Assembly: GCF_007845675.1 (NCBI RefSeq)
Contig: NZ_VOBR01000024.1
Location: 62,001 to 126,000, forward strand
DNA: 64,000 bases
Source of the DNA: Lentzea tibetensis
GTDB taxonomy: Bacteria; Actinomycetota; Actinomycetes; Mycobacteriales; Pseudonocardiaceae
Reading direction: 5' to 3'
Below the pieces are notes generated by a model. It worked only from the letters and a program-made list of their open reading frames with translations, did no database searches and had not been told where the DNA came from. The translations under genes and the position numbers were made by a program. Shown piece by piece: positions 1 to 7,012 of the stretch (positions within the stretch are counted from its first letter, which is position 1; each line of letters begins with the position of its first letter).

Positions 1-2
1 AT

Positions 3-773
3 GGCGGCTACCGCGTCGGCCGCGGCCTGCGCCTCCCGCCGTTGATGTTCAGCGCCACCGAGGCACTCGGCCTGGTCATGGCCGTGCTCGACGGCCACCA
101 CGACGCCGGTGACCCCTCCGGGCCGGTGGGCAGTGCGCTCGGCAAGATCGTGCGCGCACTCCCGGCGCCGGTGGCCGCGCAGGCGGAGGCCGTCCGCCGC
201 ACCACCGCTCCCGCGCCCGACCGTTCCGCTGCTCGCCCCGAACCCGAGATCACCACCGCGCTCGTCGAGGCCTGCTCCACCCACCGCCGCGTGCGGCTCG
301 GCTACCGCTCCGAGGCAGGTTCGGAGTGGATCGCCGAGGTCGACCCGTGGGCCGTCGTCGTGCGGCACGGCCGCTGGTACCTGCTGTGCTGGTCGCACAA
401 GTCGGACGCGCGCCGGGCGTACCGGATCGACCGGGTCCGGTCCGTCTCGCCGTTGCCCGATTCCTTCGTCCCGCCACCGGATCTCGACCCGGTCGCCGTG
501 CTGGAGGAACACCTCGCCGTCGGCTGGGAGTACGACATCGAGGTCCTCGTCGATGCGCCGGCCGAGACCGTCGCGCGCTGGCTGCCACGGGCGCTCGGCC
601 TCGTCGAACCGGTCGACGCCGGGACGTCCAAGTTGGTCGGCAGCACGAGCAACCCGGTCTGGTACGCCGAGGAGCTCGCGGTGATCCCGGTGCCCTACCG
701 GATCGTGCGGTGCCCGGAGCTCAAGCAGTCCGCACGCGCCATCGCCCAACGCATGCTCGCCGCGTCCGAGTAG
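3..773 (+). CDS. WYL-domain transcriptional regulator, C-terminal part (5' end outside window)
   Basis: The reading frame is open from base 3, so the N-terminal HTH domain lies outside the window. The 256 visible residues begin with GGYRVGRGLRLPPLMFSATE, the linker seen after the HTH of DeoR/YafY-like regulators. A WYL domain follows (around residues 85-150, containing RHGRWYLLCW and the ARRAYRIDR strand), then a C-terminal WCX-like extension (around 165-255). WYL proteins are generally ligand-responsive repressors or activators; the ligand here cannot be inferred. The two palindromes immediately downstream more likely belong to the next gene pair than to this regulator. Confidence 0.85.
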   Translation, partial: GGYRVGRGLRLPPLMFSATEALGLVMAVLDGHHDAGDPSGPVGSALGKIVRALPAPVAAQAEAVRRTTAPAPDRSAARPEPEITTALVEACSTHRRVRLGYRSEAGSEWIAEVDPWAVVVRHGRWYLLCWSHKSDARRAYRIDRVRSVSPLPDSFVPPPDLDPVAVLEEHLAVGWEYDIEVLVDAPAETVARWLPRALGLVEPVDAGTSKLVGSTSNPVWYAEELAVIPVPYRIVRCPELKQSARAIAQRMLAASE

Positions 774-777
774 CACC

Positions 778-833
778 AAGTGCAACTCTGGGGTTGCGCT
801 TCGTTGGACCAATGTGCAACTCTGAGGTTGCAC
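778..833. promoter_or_regulatory. Two palindromic operators upstream of the SRPBCC-ArsR pair
   Basis: Two copies of one inverted repeat lie between the WYL gene and the SRPBCC start. The copy at 814-833 is perfect: GTGCAAC, six bases, GTTGCAC. The copy at 778-801 has 9-bp arms AAGTGCAAC and GTTGCGCTT with one mismatch, and nearly the same spacer (TCTGGG versus TCTGAG). The copies are 34 bp apart, about three helical turns. A paired palindrome just before a gene coupled to an ArsR repressor suggests autoregulation. The repeat is seen; the identity of the binding protein is inferred. Confidence 0.6.
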
Positions 834-853
834 ACAATCGGAAGGAGATCCTC

Positions 854-1291
854 GTGAACGAGGACAGGATCGAGCGCGAAACGCTGATCGCGGCACCGCT
901 GGAGCGGGTCTGGTCCCTGATCGCCGAGCCGGGTTTCTGGGTGGCGGACGAAGGCGCGGTGTCCGGCACCGTCGCCGTGGCGGGCGAGACGGTGATCGCG
1001 AAGAACACCGAGTACGGCGAGTTCCCGGTGCGCGTGGAGAAGGTCGAGCCGCCGACGTACCTGGCGTACCGGTGGGCCAGCGCGTTCGCCGGCGAGGAAC
1101 TGCGCGAGGACAACAGCACGCTGATCGAGTTCACCCTGACCCAGGAGGGCGACCAGGTGCGGCTGCGCGTGGTCGAGAGCGGGTTCGCCGCACTGGCGGG
1201 GTCGGACGAGCTGCGCAGCGGGGCGTTCAAGGACAACAGCAGCGGCTGGCCGCAGGTGTTCGACGCCTTCAAGAAGCGCGCCGAGATGTGA
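854..1291 (+). CDS. SRPBCC (AHSA1-like) domain protein
   Basis: A 145-residue single-domain protein with the START/Bet v1-like pattern of the AHSA1 family: ERETLIAAPLERVWSLIAEP at the N-terminus, a strand with GEFPVRVEKVEPPTYLAYRW, and a C-terminal helix FKDNSSGWPQVFDAFKKRAE. Such proteins bind a hydrophobic ligand in a deep cavity; the ligand is unknown. The GTG at 854 is chosen because AAGGAG (842-847) precedes it and the domain begins at once. The stop overlaps the start of the ArsR gene (GTGA), so the two are translationally coupled. ArsR plus SRPBCC pairs are common in actinobacteria, though the repressor usually comes first. Confidence 0.85.
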   Translation: MNEDRIERETLIAAPLERVWSLIAEPGFWVADEGAVSGTVAVAGETVIAKNTEYGEFPVRVEKVEPPTYLAYRWASAFAGEELREDNSTLIEFTLTQEGDQVRLRVVESGFAALAGSDELRSGAFKDNSSGWPQVFDAFKKRAEM

Positions 1292-1605
1292 TCGACGAAC
1301 CGGGTGGCGTCATCGTCGCGCTGGCCGACCCGACCCGCCGTCAGTTGCTGGACCTGATGGCGGCGCGGGGTGAGGTCACCGCGACGACGCTCGCCGAAGC
1401 GCTGCCCGTCTCACGGCAGGCGGTGGTGAAGCACCTCGCGGTGCTCGACGCGGCCGGGCTGGTGTCCCGCAGCCGCGCCGGACGCGAGGTGCGGTACGCG
1501 GTGCGGCCCGAAGCGCTGAACGCCACGGCGCGGTGGATGGCGGGGCTCGCGACCGAGTGGGACCGGCGGCTCGCGCGCATCAAGCGCCTCGCCGAGGAGG
1601 CCTAG
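1288..1605 (+). CDS. ArsR/SmtB-family winged-helix repressor
   Basis: A 105-residue protein made almost wholly of one winged helix-turn-helix. It opens with the ArsR signature ALADPTRRQLLDLMAARGEV, then the recognition helix region LPVSRQAVVKHLAVLDAAGL and the wing with RAGREVRYAV. There is no cysteine metal-binding motif, so it is not a classical metal sensor; it resembles the ArsR partners of SRPBCC proteins. The GTG start at 1288 overlaps the SRPBCC stop by 4 bp. It probably represses its own operon through the palindromes at 778-833 (inference). It converges on the lexA-type gene, whose stop is 2 bp away. Confidence 0.85.
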   Translation: MIDEPGGVIVALADPTRRQLLDLMAARGEVTATTLAEALPVSRQAVVKHLAVLDAAGLVSRSRAGREVRYAVRPEALNATARWMAGLATEWDRRLARIKRLAEEA

Positions 1606-1606
1606 T

Positions 1607-2278
1607 TCAGACGCTGCGCAGCACCGAGACGACGGCACCCAGCACGACGGCGTTGTCACCGTCGATCACGTCGTAGTCCGGGTTGCGGGGCTCGAGGAAG
1701 ACGTGGCCGTTGCGGCGGCGGTACACCTTGACGGTCGCCTCGTCGTCGATCATCGCGGCGACGATCTGACCCGAGTGGGCCTCGTGCTGCTGCCGCACCA
1801 CCACGATGTCGCCGTCGCAGATCGCGGCGTCGATCATCGAGTCACCGCGCACCCGCAGCCCGAACACGTTGCCGCGCCCGGTGAGCTCGCGCGGCAGCGT
1901 GAGGATGTCGTCGACGTGCTCCTCGGCCGAGATGGGCGCGCCCGCGGCGATGTGGCCGACGACCGGCACCGGCACCGCGTCGTCCGACGGCTTGGCTGGT
2001 TCCGACTGCAGGAAGAGCCGCACGTCGATCGGCCGCGACATCGAGGAGCTGCGTCGCAGAAAACCCTTGTCCTCCAACGCGGCCAGGTGCTTCGACACCG
2101 ACGACGAGGAGCGCAGGCCGACCGCGTCACCGATCTCGCGGGTGCTCGGCGAGTACCCGTACCGGACCACCCAGTCCCGGATCATGGCCAGGATGTGCTG
2201 CTGCCGGGACGGCAGCGTCGAGGTGTCCAGGTCGTCAAGATCGTCGTAGGCGGTCACCAGCGGAATGGTAGCGGCCAT
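1607..2278 (-). CDS. lexA: LexA-type repressor with autoproteolysis domain
   Basis: A 223-residue protein with complete LexA architecture. The N-terminal winged HTH (around residues 23-88) contains RQQHILAMIRDWVVRYGYSP and the recognition segment SSSSVSKHLAALEDKGFL. A linker leads to the S24 peptidase domain with cleavage site Ala112-Gly113 (HIAAGAP), catalytic Ser147 (RGDSMID) and Lys184 (EATVKVY). In the SOS response RecA filaments trigger self-cleavage of such proteins. The usual neighbours (nrdR, LysM protein) are absent and no canonical GAAC-N4-GTTC SOS box is visible upstream, so this may be a second LexA paralogue with a different regulon. The ATG at 2278 lacks a clear Shine-Dalgarno, so leaderless translation is possible. 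Confidence 0.88.
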   Translation of the reverse strand: MAATIPLVTAYDDLDDLDTSTLPSRQQHILAMIRDWVVRYGYSPSTREIGDAVGLRSSSSVSKHLAALEDKGFLRRSSSMSRPIDVRLFLQSEPAKPSDDAVPVPVVGHIAAGAPISAEEHVDDILTLPRELTGRGNVFGLRVRGDSMIDAAICDGDIVVVRQQHEAHSGQIVAAMIDDEATVKVYRRRNGHVFLEPRNPDYDVIDGDNAVVLGAVVSVLRSV

Positions 2279-2280
2279 TC

Positions 2281-2299
2281 GGCTAACCGCTGATTAGCC
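2281..2299. promoter_or_regulatory. Inverted repeat GGCTAA-N7-TTAGCC upstream of the lexA-type gene
   Basis: A perfect 6-bp inverted repeat with a 7-bp spacer begins 2 bp upstream of the lexA-type ATG and lies in the 54-bp divergent gap to the SapA-like gene. It overlaps where a promoter for a leaderless lexA transcript would be. It is not the standard actinobacterial SOS box. An autoregulatory site is a plausible inference only. Confidence 0.35.
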
Positions 2300-2332
2300 G
2301 TCGCTTAACCGGACGCGCCGAGCATCGTCGTC

Positions 2333-2785
2333 ATGACACGTTTGCGACAGGCCGGAGTGCTGGCCGGGGTTCTGATGGCGGGCGCGTTCGCGGTCACCGC
2401 GCCGGGAACGGCCAGCGCGGCCGAGTACGGCTGCACCGGCACGCTCGTCGACACCTACGCGGTGAAGTCCCGCGTCGGCAACACGCTGAGCCACATCCGG
2501 CTCTACTACAACGCGAGCACCGGCTACAACTGCGCGTCGAACGTGAAGACCGCGTACTACTCGCAGTTCAAGCACGAAGCCAGCATCAACATGTACAACG
2601 AGGACTTCCGCGAGGACGACAACAACCGTCCCGGCTACAACAACGACACCGATGGTGGGAAGTTCCAGTACTACGCGGGTCCCGTGAAGGTGTACGCGAA
2701 GGGCAAGTGCGTCAACATCCGCGCCATCACGTACTACTACGACGAGATGGCCATCCGCGACACCGGCATGGTCCACTGCGGCTGA
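2333..2785 (+). CDS. Secreted protein resembling spore-associated protein A
   Basis: A 150-residue protein with a Sec signal peptide: basic MTRLRQ, hydrophobic VLAGVLMAGAFAV, and a likely cleavage after GTASA. The mature part is rich in Tyr and Asn and has four Cys. Its ending YYAGPVKVYAKGKCVNIRA followed by a terminal HCG resembles the streptomycete spore-associated protein A family, whose function is poorly defined. It diverges from the lexA-type gene. Its last 49 bp overlap the end of the convergent membrane-protein gene. The family assignment rests on remembered pattern similarity. Confidence 0.65.
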   Translation: MTRLRQAGVLAGVLMAGAFAVTAPGTASAAEYGCTGTLVDTYAVKSRVGNTLSHIRLYYNASTGYNCASNVKTAYYSQFKHEASINMYNEDFREDDNNRPGYNNDTDGGKFQYYAGPVKVYAKGKCVNIRAITYYYDEMAIRDTGMVHCG

Positions 2786-4014
2786 GCGTAAACCCTTTCC
2801 AGCGAACGGAAGAACAGCGCCAGTCCGAAGAACACCAGCGGGTAGACGAGGTAACCGAACCGGCTCGCGGGCATCAGCAGAATGGCCGTCCCCATTCCGG
2901 CGACGATCCGTCGCATGGCGTCGGCCGCGGTGGCGGGCGGGCGCAGCACCAGCCAGATCAGGTTGGCCAGACCGCCCGCCACCAGCAGTCCCAGCGCCAC
3001 CGCGTGGCCGGTCTGGCCGAGCTCGGTGAGCAGGTGACCGGGGAACGGGCTCGCGGCGGGCGACTGGACGTGCGCCGTGCCGGTGGGGAACCGGATCGCG
3101 TGCTCGACGAACGCGCCGGGGTCGACCAGCAGCACGGGCAGGCTGAGCGCCGCGCACACGCCCGCGAAGATCGCGGCGAACCGAGCCGGTCTGCCGAGCC
3201 TGACGAGCAGGAACACGGTGAGGACGACCGCGGCGGGCAGTGCGATCAGCTTGATGCTGACCGCGGTCGCCGCCACCGCGGCCGCCCAACCCGGCTTCTC
3301 CCGGACGACCAGCGCGGCCATCAGCCCCAGCAACGCGATGACCGCCAGGTCCTCGCCTGCCGTGGTCGTGGTGAGCACCGTCAACGGGCCCGCTGCCGCG
3401 ATCTGCATGGCCCGCACGGGAACCTTCGGCCACGCCAGCAGCCGCAGTGCCACCGCGGTGGCCGCGATGGCGATGATCGCGAACATGACCCGCGCGTCGG
3501 TGAACGGCACATCGCCGAACAACGCTCTGGGCAGCCCGAAAATGGTCATCATCGGGCCGTACGGGGTGTAGTCGTTGACGTCCGGCGGCCGCCCGAGCGC
3601 GGTGACGTCCACGTACGGAGTGCCGTGCGCGAGAAGCAGTTTCGCGGACCGCTCGATCACCCAGACGTTGGGCTGTGCGCTCCAGGTCCACGGCGTGTTC
3701 GAGAAGTTCTCGGCACTCTGCCTGGTCGCCGTCAGCACGCCCAGCGGGGCCGCCGTGCCGACCACGCCCACGAGCCAGATCGGCAGCGCCCGCGACCGCA
3801 GCCACGACGGCAACCACGCACCGGCCAACAACAACACCAATGCGTGCGCGGCCGCCAGCAGATAAGCGGCGACGGCGAAATTGCCCCACACCCGGAACCC
3901 GTGGAACTCGGACGTCAGCACGGTCGCCCGCGCGAAAACCGCGAAACCGAGGTACAGCGCGACGTCCATCAGCAGGGCGCGATGTATTGCGCCTGGTTTT
4001 TCGTTTTTCGGCAA
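2737..4014 (-). CDS. Polytopic membrane protein, GT87 (DUF2029)-like glycosyltransferase
   Basis: A 425-residue protein with about ten hydrophobic segments, starting after a short cytoplasmic MPKNEKPGAIHR. A large extracytoplasmic loop follows the third segment and includes WSAQPNVWVIERSAKLLLA and DYTPYGPMMTIFG, as in GT87/DUF2029 mannosyltransferases that use polyprenyl-phosphate donors in actinobacterial envelope assembly. The specific substrate is unknown. The C-terminus runs 49 bp into the convergent SapA-like gene, so the last ~16 residues share DNA with that gene. No partner genes sit beside it. Confidence 0.65.
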   Translation of the reverse strand: MPKNEKPGAIHRALLMDVALYLGFAVFARATVLTSEFHGFRVWGNFAVAAYLLAAAHALVLLLAGAWLPSWLRSRALPIWLVGVVGTAAPLGVLTATRQSAENFSNTPWTWSAQPNVWVIERSAKLLLAHGTPYVDVTALGRPPDVNDYTPYGPMMTIFGLPRALFGDVPFTDARVMFAIIAIAATAVALRLLAWPKVPVRAMQIAAAGPLTVLTTTTAGEDLAVIALLGLMAALVVREKPGWAAAVAATAVSIKLIALPAAVVLTVFLLVRLGRPARFAAIFAGVCAALSLPVLLVDPGAFVEHAIRFPTGTAHVQSPAASPFPGHLLTELGQTGHAVALGLLVAGGLANLIWLVLRPPATAADAMRRIVAGMGTAILLMPASRFGYLVYPLVFFGLALFFRSLERVYAQPQWTMPVSRMAISS

Positions 4015-4151
4015 GACGGCCTCCCGCGAAGCACGCTACGGATTCGCTGAAGGCGTCGCGATCGGCATTTCAGCGGGTATTTCCCTGCCACTTTTGTAAC
4101 CACACCGGCCGGAAGTACGACACGTTTTGGTCAACCTGCCGATGATCGGTC

Positions 4152-5410
4152 GTGCCGCGGGCGGTGCTGAACACGCAGGAACAGCTCGCGGCCGAGGTGG
4201 CGCGGTCGACGAGCGACACCGTCGACGCCACCGTCCGCGATCTCCGCGTCGCGCCGCGATGCCCCGATGTCGACCCCGCGCGCCTGAAGGTCGGCCGTGC
4301 CGGGGTCGCGCTGGTCGACGGCGCCACCCGCGCACCGATCTCCGCGGTCGGTGAGGCGCTGCCGCTCGACAAGCTGCCGCCGACCACGGATGTGTCCGTC
4401 ACCCCGTTGCGGGACAAGGACTTTCGGCTGCTCGTGGCGGTCGAGGCGCCGGACGGCCGGTTGCTCGTCGCGTCGGTGCCGGTGGAACTCCCGTTCGCAC
4501 CGCTCGACAGCAGGCGCGCCGAGGGCCTGGTGCTGCTCGACCGGAGTGGTGTCGTCGCCAAGCGCGGCACCGCCGTGCCGCCCGAGGACCAGCCGCTGCT
4601 GGAGATCGCGGCGAACGAACCGTCGATCGGCAGCAGGGCCGGCCAGGTGACCGTCGTCGGGCACGCGCCCGTCACGTCCACGCACCTGACGCGCTTCACG
4701 GTGGTCTCGGCGACCAAGGCGGTGAAGGAAGGCCTGGTGGCGGAGTGGCCCGGCCTCGTCCCGTCAACGGCGGCCCGGACATCGGTGGCGTCGCGGCCAA
4801 CGCGAACGACCTCGGCGCGCTGCGCCCCGTGCTGGAGCAACTGGTCGCGCAGGACCGCTACCGCACCATCTCGATCATCGACCGGGCCGGGACGCCCCTG
4901 CTGACCGTCGGTGAGCCCGCGTTGCGCACACCCGGCCCGCTGCCGGTCAGCGCCGACCTCCGGTGGCAGGACGGCCTGACTCCCGTGTTGTTCTCGTTCA
5001 GCTGGACGGAGGGCGCCGACCTGACCGTCGTCACCGAGATCGACACCGAGTACGTCGCCACCACGCTGCGGAGGCTGCCGGGAGACGTGCACCTCGTCGA
5101 CAAGGACATGCACGTCCTCGCGTCCGCGCACGGGCTGTCCGCGCTCGATCCGGTCGTGGAGACCGCCGCGCGGGAAGCGTTCGCCGGCAGGTCGGGGGCG
5201 CACGTGTCCCCCGATGGACGTTCGGTGGTCGCGGCCAGGTCGGTGGAGATCCGTTCGTCCTTCAGCTGGGTGCTGGTGTCCCAGCAGCCGGCGGGCGAGA
5301 TCAACCCGGCGGGCGCGGCTCGTCAGCGCGTGGTGCGGGGCCTGGCCGGGGTGGGCGTGTTGCTGGGGGTGCTGGCGGGCGTCAGGGGTGCGTCAGGGAA
5401 CCGGCGTTGA
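4152..5410 (+). pseudogene. Frameshifted, truncated sensor-like extracellular domain protein
   Basis: Two adjoining frames together read as one extracytoplasmic sensor region. From GTG 4152 the first frame gives VPRAVLNTQEQLAAEVARST and about 195 coherent residues up to TKAVKEGLVAEW near 4750. Coherence then moves to another frame (from about 4745), which continues with NANDLGALRPVLEQLVAQDR, a Cache/PAS-like body and a short hydrophobic tail, stopping at 5410. The downstream part of the first frame becomes Ser/Arg/Thr-rich shadow sequence. No N-terminal membrane anchor precedes 4152 and no output domain follows 5410, so both ends look lost. The shift could instead be a sequencing error, although the missing ends argue for real decay. 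Confidence 0.55.
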
Positions 5411-5935
5411 ATGGGCACCGTGACTGACCTGGTGATGACCTTTCCGCTGATGCGCGGCGGCGGGATGTTCCTCGTGGCGATCGGCCTCGGCATCGTCGTA
5501 GGCGGCATCGGCCCGCGTTCGTGGCTAGCACCGGCACTCGCCGCGGGCGCCGCGCTCGGCGTGGTCATCATGGCCGTCGGAGGCGCGACCAAGCTCATCT
5601 TCGCCGGTCTGGGGTCACCCCCGCTGTACCAGTGGATCGTGCTCGGCGTCGCGTTCCTGGTCGAGGGCTACCTCGTCTACCTGGTCTCGGACCGGAACGA
5701 GTTCGGCACCCGCGAGTTCTGGATGTGGATGCTGATCGTCGTGGCGGCCCACTTCCTGATCCTCACGTTCTCCCACGGTCCGCTGTGCGGCGTCCTGGCG
5801 GTCGCGTGCATGATCAACGCGGTGATCGGCCTCAGGACGTCGATCAACTTCCAGGTGTTCTGGGCGATCGACGGCGTGCTGAAGGTGCTCATCGGGGCGT
5901 CGATGATCGCGCTGACCTACGTCGCCGTCGACTAG
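5411..5935 (+). CDS. Integral membrane protein of unknown function
   Basis: A 174-residue protein with about six predicted membrane helices, for example GGMFLVAIGLGIVVGGIG, ALAAGAALGVVIMAVGG and FWMWMLIVVAAHFLILTF. The soluble loops are short and there are no recognisable catalytic motifs. The ATG at 5411 abuts the stop of the upstream pseudogene, and no strong Shine-Dalgarno is visible; GTG 5420 is an alternative start. The family is not recognised with confidence. It may once have been co-transcribed with the decayed sensor. Confidence 0.7.
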   Translation: MGTVTDLVMTFPLMRGGGMFLVAIGLGIVVGGIGPRSWLAPALAAGAALGVVIMAVGGATKLIFAGLGSPPLYQWIVLGVAFLVEGYLVYLVSDRNEFGTREFWMWMLIVVAAHFLILTFSHGPLCGVLAVACMINAVIGLRTSINFQVFWAIDGVLKVLIGASMIALTYVAVD

Positions 5936-6028
5936 ACCTCCTCGCGGACAGCCTCCTCACCTAGGTGCGGTCCCTGATGTGGAGAACCCCTTGCGCCGCT
6001 TACCTTCGCGGGCAGAGGGAGGTCCGCG

Positions 6029-7012
6029 ATGAAGGCGATCGTGCAGGATCGGTACGGCTCGGTGGACGTGCTGGAGCTCAGAGAGATCGAGCGGCCGGTG
6101 CCCGGTGACGACGAGGTGCTGGTGCGGGTGCGCGCGGCGTCGGTCAACGCCTACGACTGGCACTTCATGCGCGGCGACCCGTACTTCGCGCGGATGATCA
6201 TGGGGCTGGGCGGCCCGAAGGCCAGGATCCGCGGCCGTGACTGCGCGGGCGTGGTGGAGGCCGTCGGCGCGCGGGTGACCGGCCTGGTGCCCGGCGACGA
6301 GGTGTACGGCGAGGTGGACGGGACGTTCGCCGAGTACGTGTGCGTGCCGGACAACGCGGTGGCGCGGAAACCGGCCAACCTGACGTTCGAGCAGGCCGCG
6401 GCACTGCCGCTGGCCGCCAACACCGCGCTGATCGGCCTGCGCGACGTGGGCGCCGGGCAGCGGGTGCTGATCAACGGCGCGTCCGGCGGCGTGGGCACGA
6501 TGGCCGTGCAGCTCGCGAAGGCGCAGGGTGCCGAGGTGACCGGTGTGTGCAGCACGCGGAACGTCGACCTCGTCCGGTCGCTCGGCGCGGACCACGTCGT
6601 CGACTACACCCAGGAGGACTTCGCCCGCGACGCCCGGCGGTACGACCTGGTCTTCGACCTCGTGGGCAACCGGTCGCTGACCGACCTCCGCCGCGTCCTG
6701 ACGCCGGACGGGACGCTCGCGCTGTCCGGCGGAGGCACCTCGAACGGCGGGTCGTTCTTCGGCCCGTACGGGTTGTTCCTGAAGGCCAGGGTGGTGGCGA
6801 GCTTCATCCGGCACCGGGTGGTCTTCGTGGCGGCACACCAGAGCAAGCAGAACCTCGACGCGCTGCGGGAGCTCGCCGAGGCCGGCACGCTCGTCCCGGT
6901 GATCGAGGCGACGTACCCGCTGAGCGAGGCGGCCAAAGCCATCCGGCACGTGGAGATCGAGCACGCACGGGCCAAGGTGGTCGTCACGACCCGAGCAGCT
7001 TCTCCAACGTGA
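6029..7012 (+). CDS. NAD(P)-dependent alcohol dehydrogenase / quinone oxidoreductase (MDR family)
   Basis: A 327-residue zinc-independent medium-chain dehydrogenase. The N-terminal GroES-like domain (residues 1-120) includes GRDCAGVVEAVGARVTGLVP, and the Rossmann domain carries INGASGGVGTMAVQLAKAQG (from about residue 148). The catalytic and structural zinc cysteines are absent, as in the quinone oxidoreductase branch (reticulon-4-interacting protein 1-like). It probably reduces quinones or enones with NADPH; the natural substrate is unknown. GGAGG (6017-6021) precedes the ATG. The last 29 bp overlap the convergent aldehyde oxidoreductase gene. Confidence 0.85.
   Translation: MKAIVQDRYGSVDVLELREIERPVPGDDEVLVRVRAASVNAYDWHFMRGDPYFARMIMGLGGPKARIRGRDCAGVVEAVGARVTGLVPGDEVYGEVDGTFAEYVCVPDNAVARKPANLTFEQAAALPLAANTALIGLRDVGAGQRVLINGASGGVGTMAVQLAKAQGAEVTGVCSTRNVDLVRSLGADHVVDYTQEDFARDARRYDLVFDLVGNRSLTDLRRVLTPDGTLALSGGGTSNGGSFFGPYGLFLKARVVASFIRHRVVFVAAHQSKQNLDALRELAEAGTLVPVIEATYPLSEAAKAIRHVEIEHARAKVVVTTRAASPT

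Noticed and set aside
2294-3889. A 531-codon frame overlapping the GT87-like gene in another minus-strand frame
   Set aside because: The GT87-like frame has membrane helices and family motifs; this one is Arg/Gly/Val-rich and also crosses the SapA-like gene.
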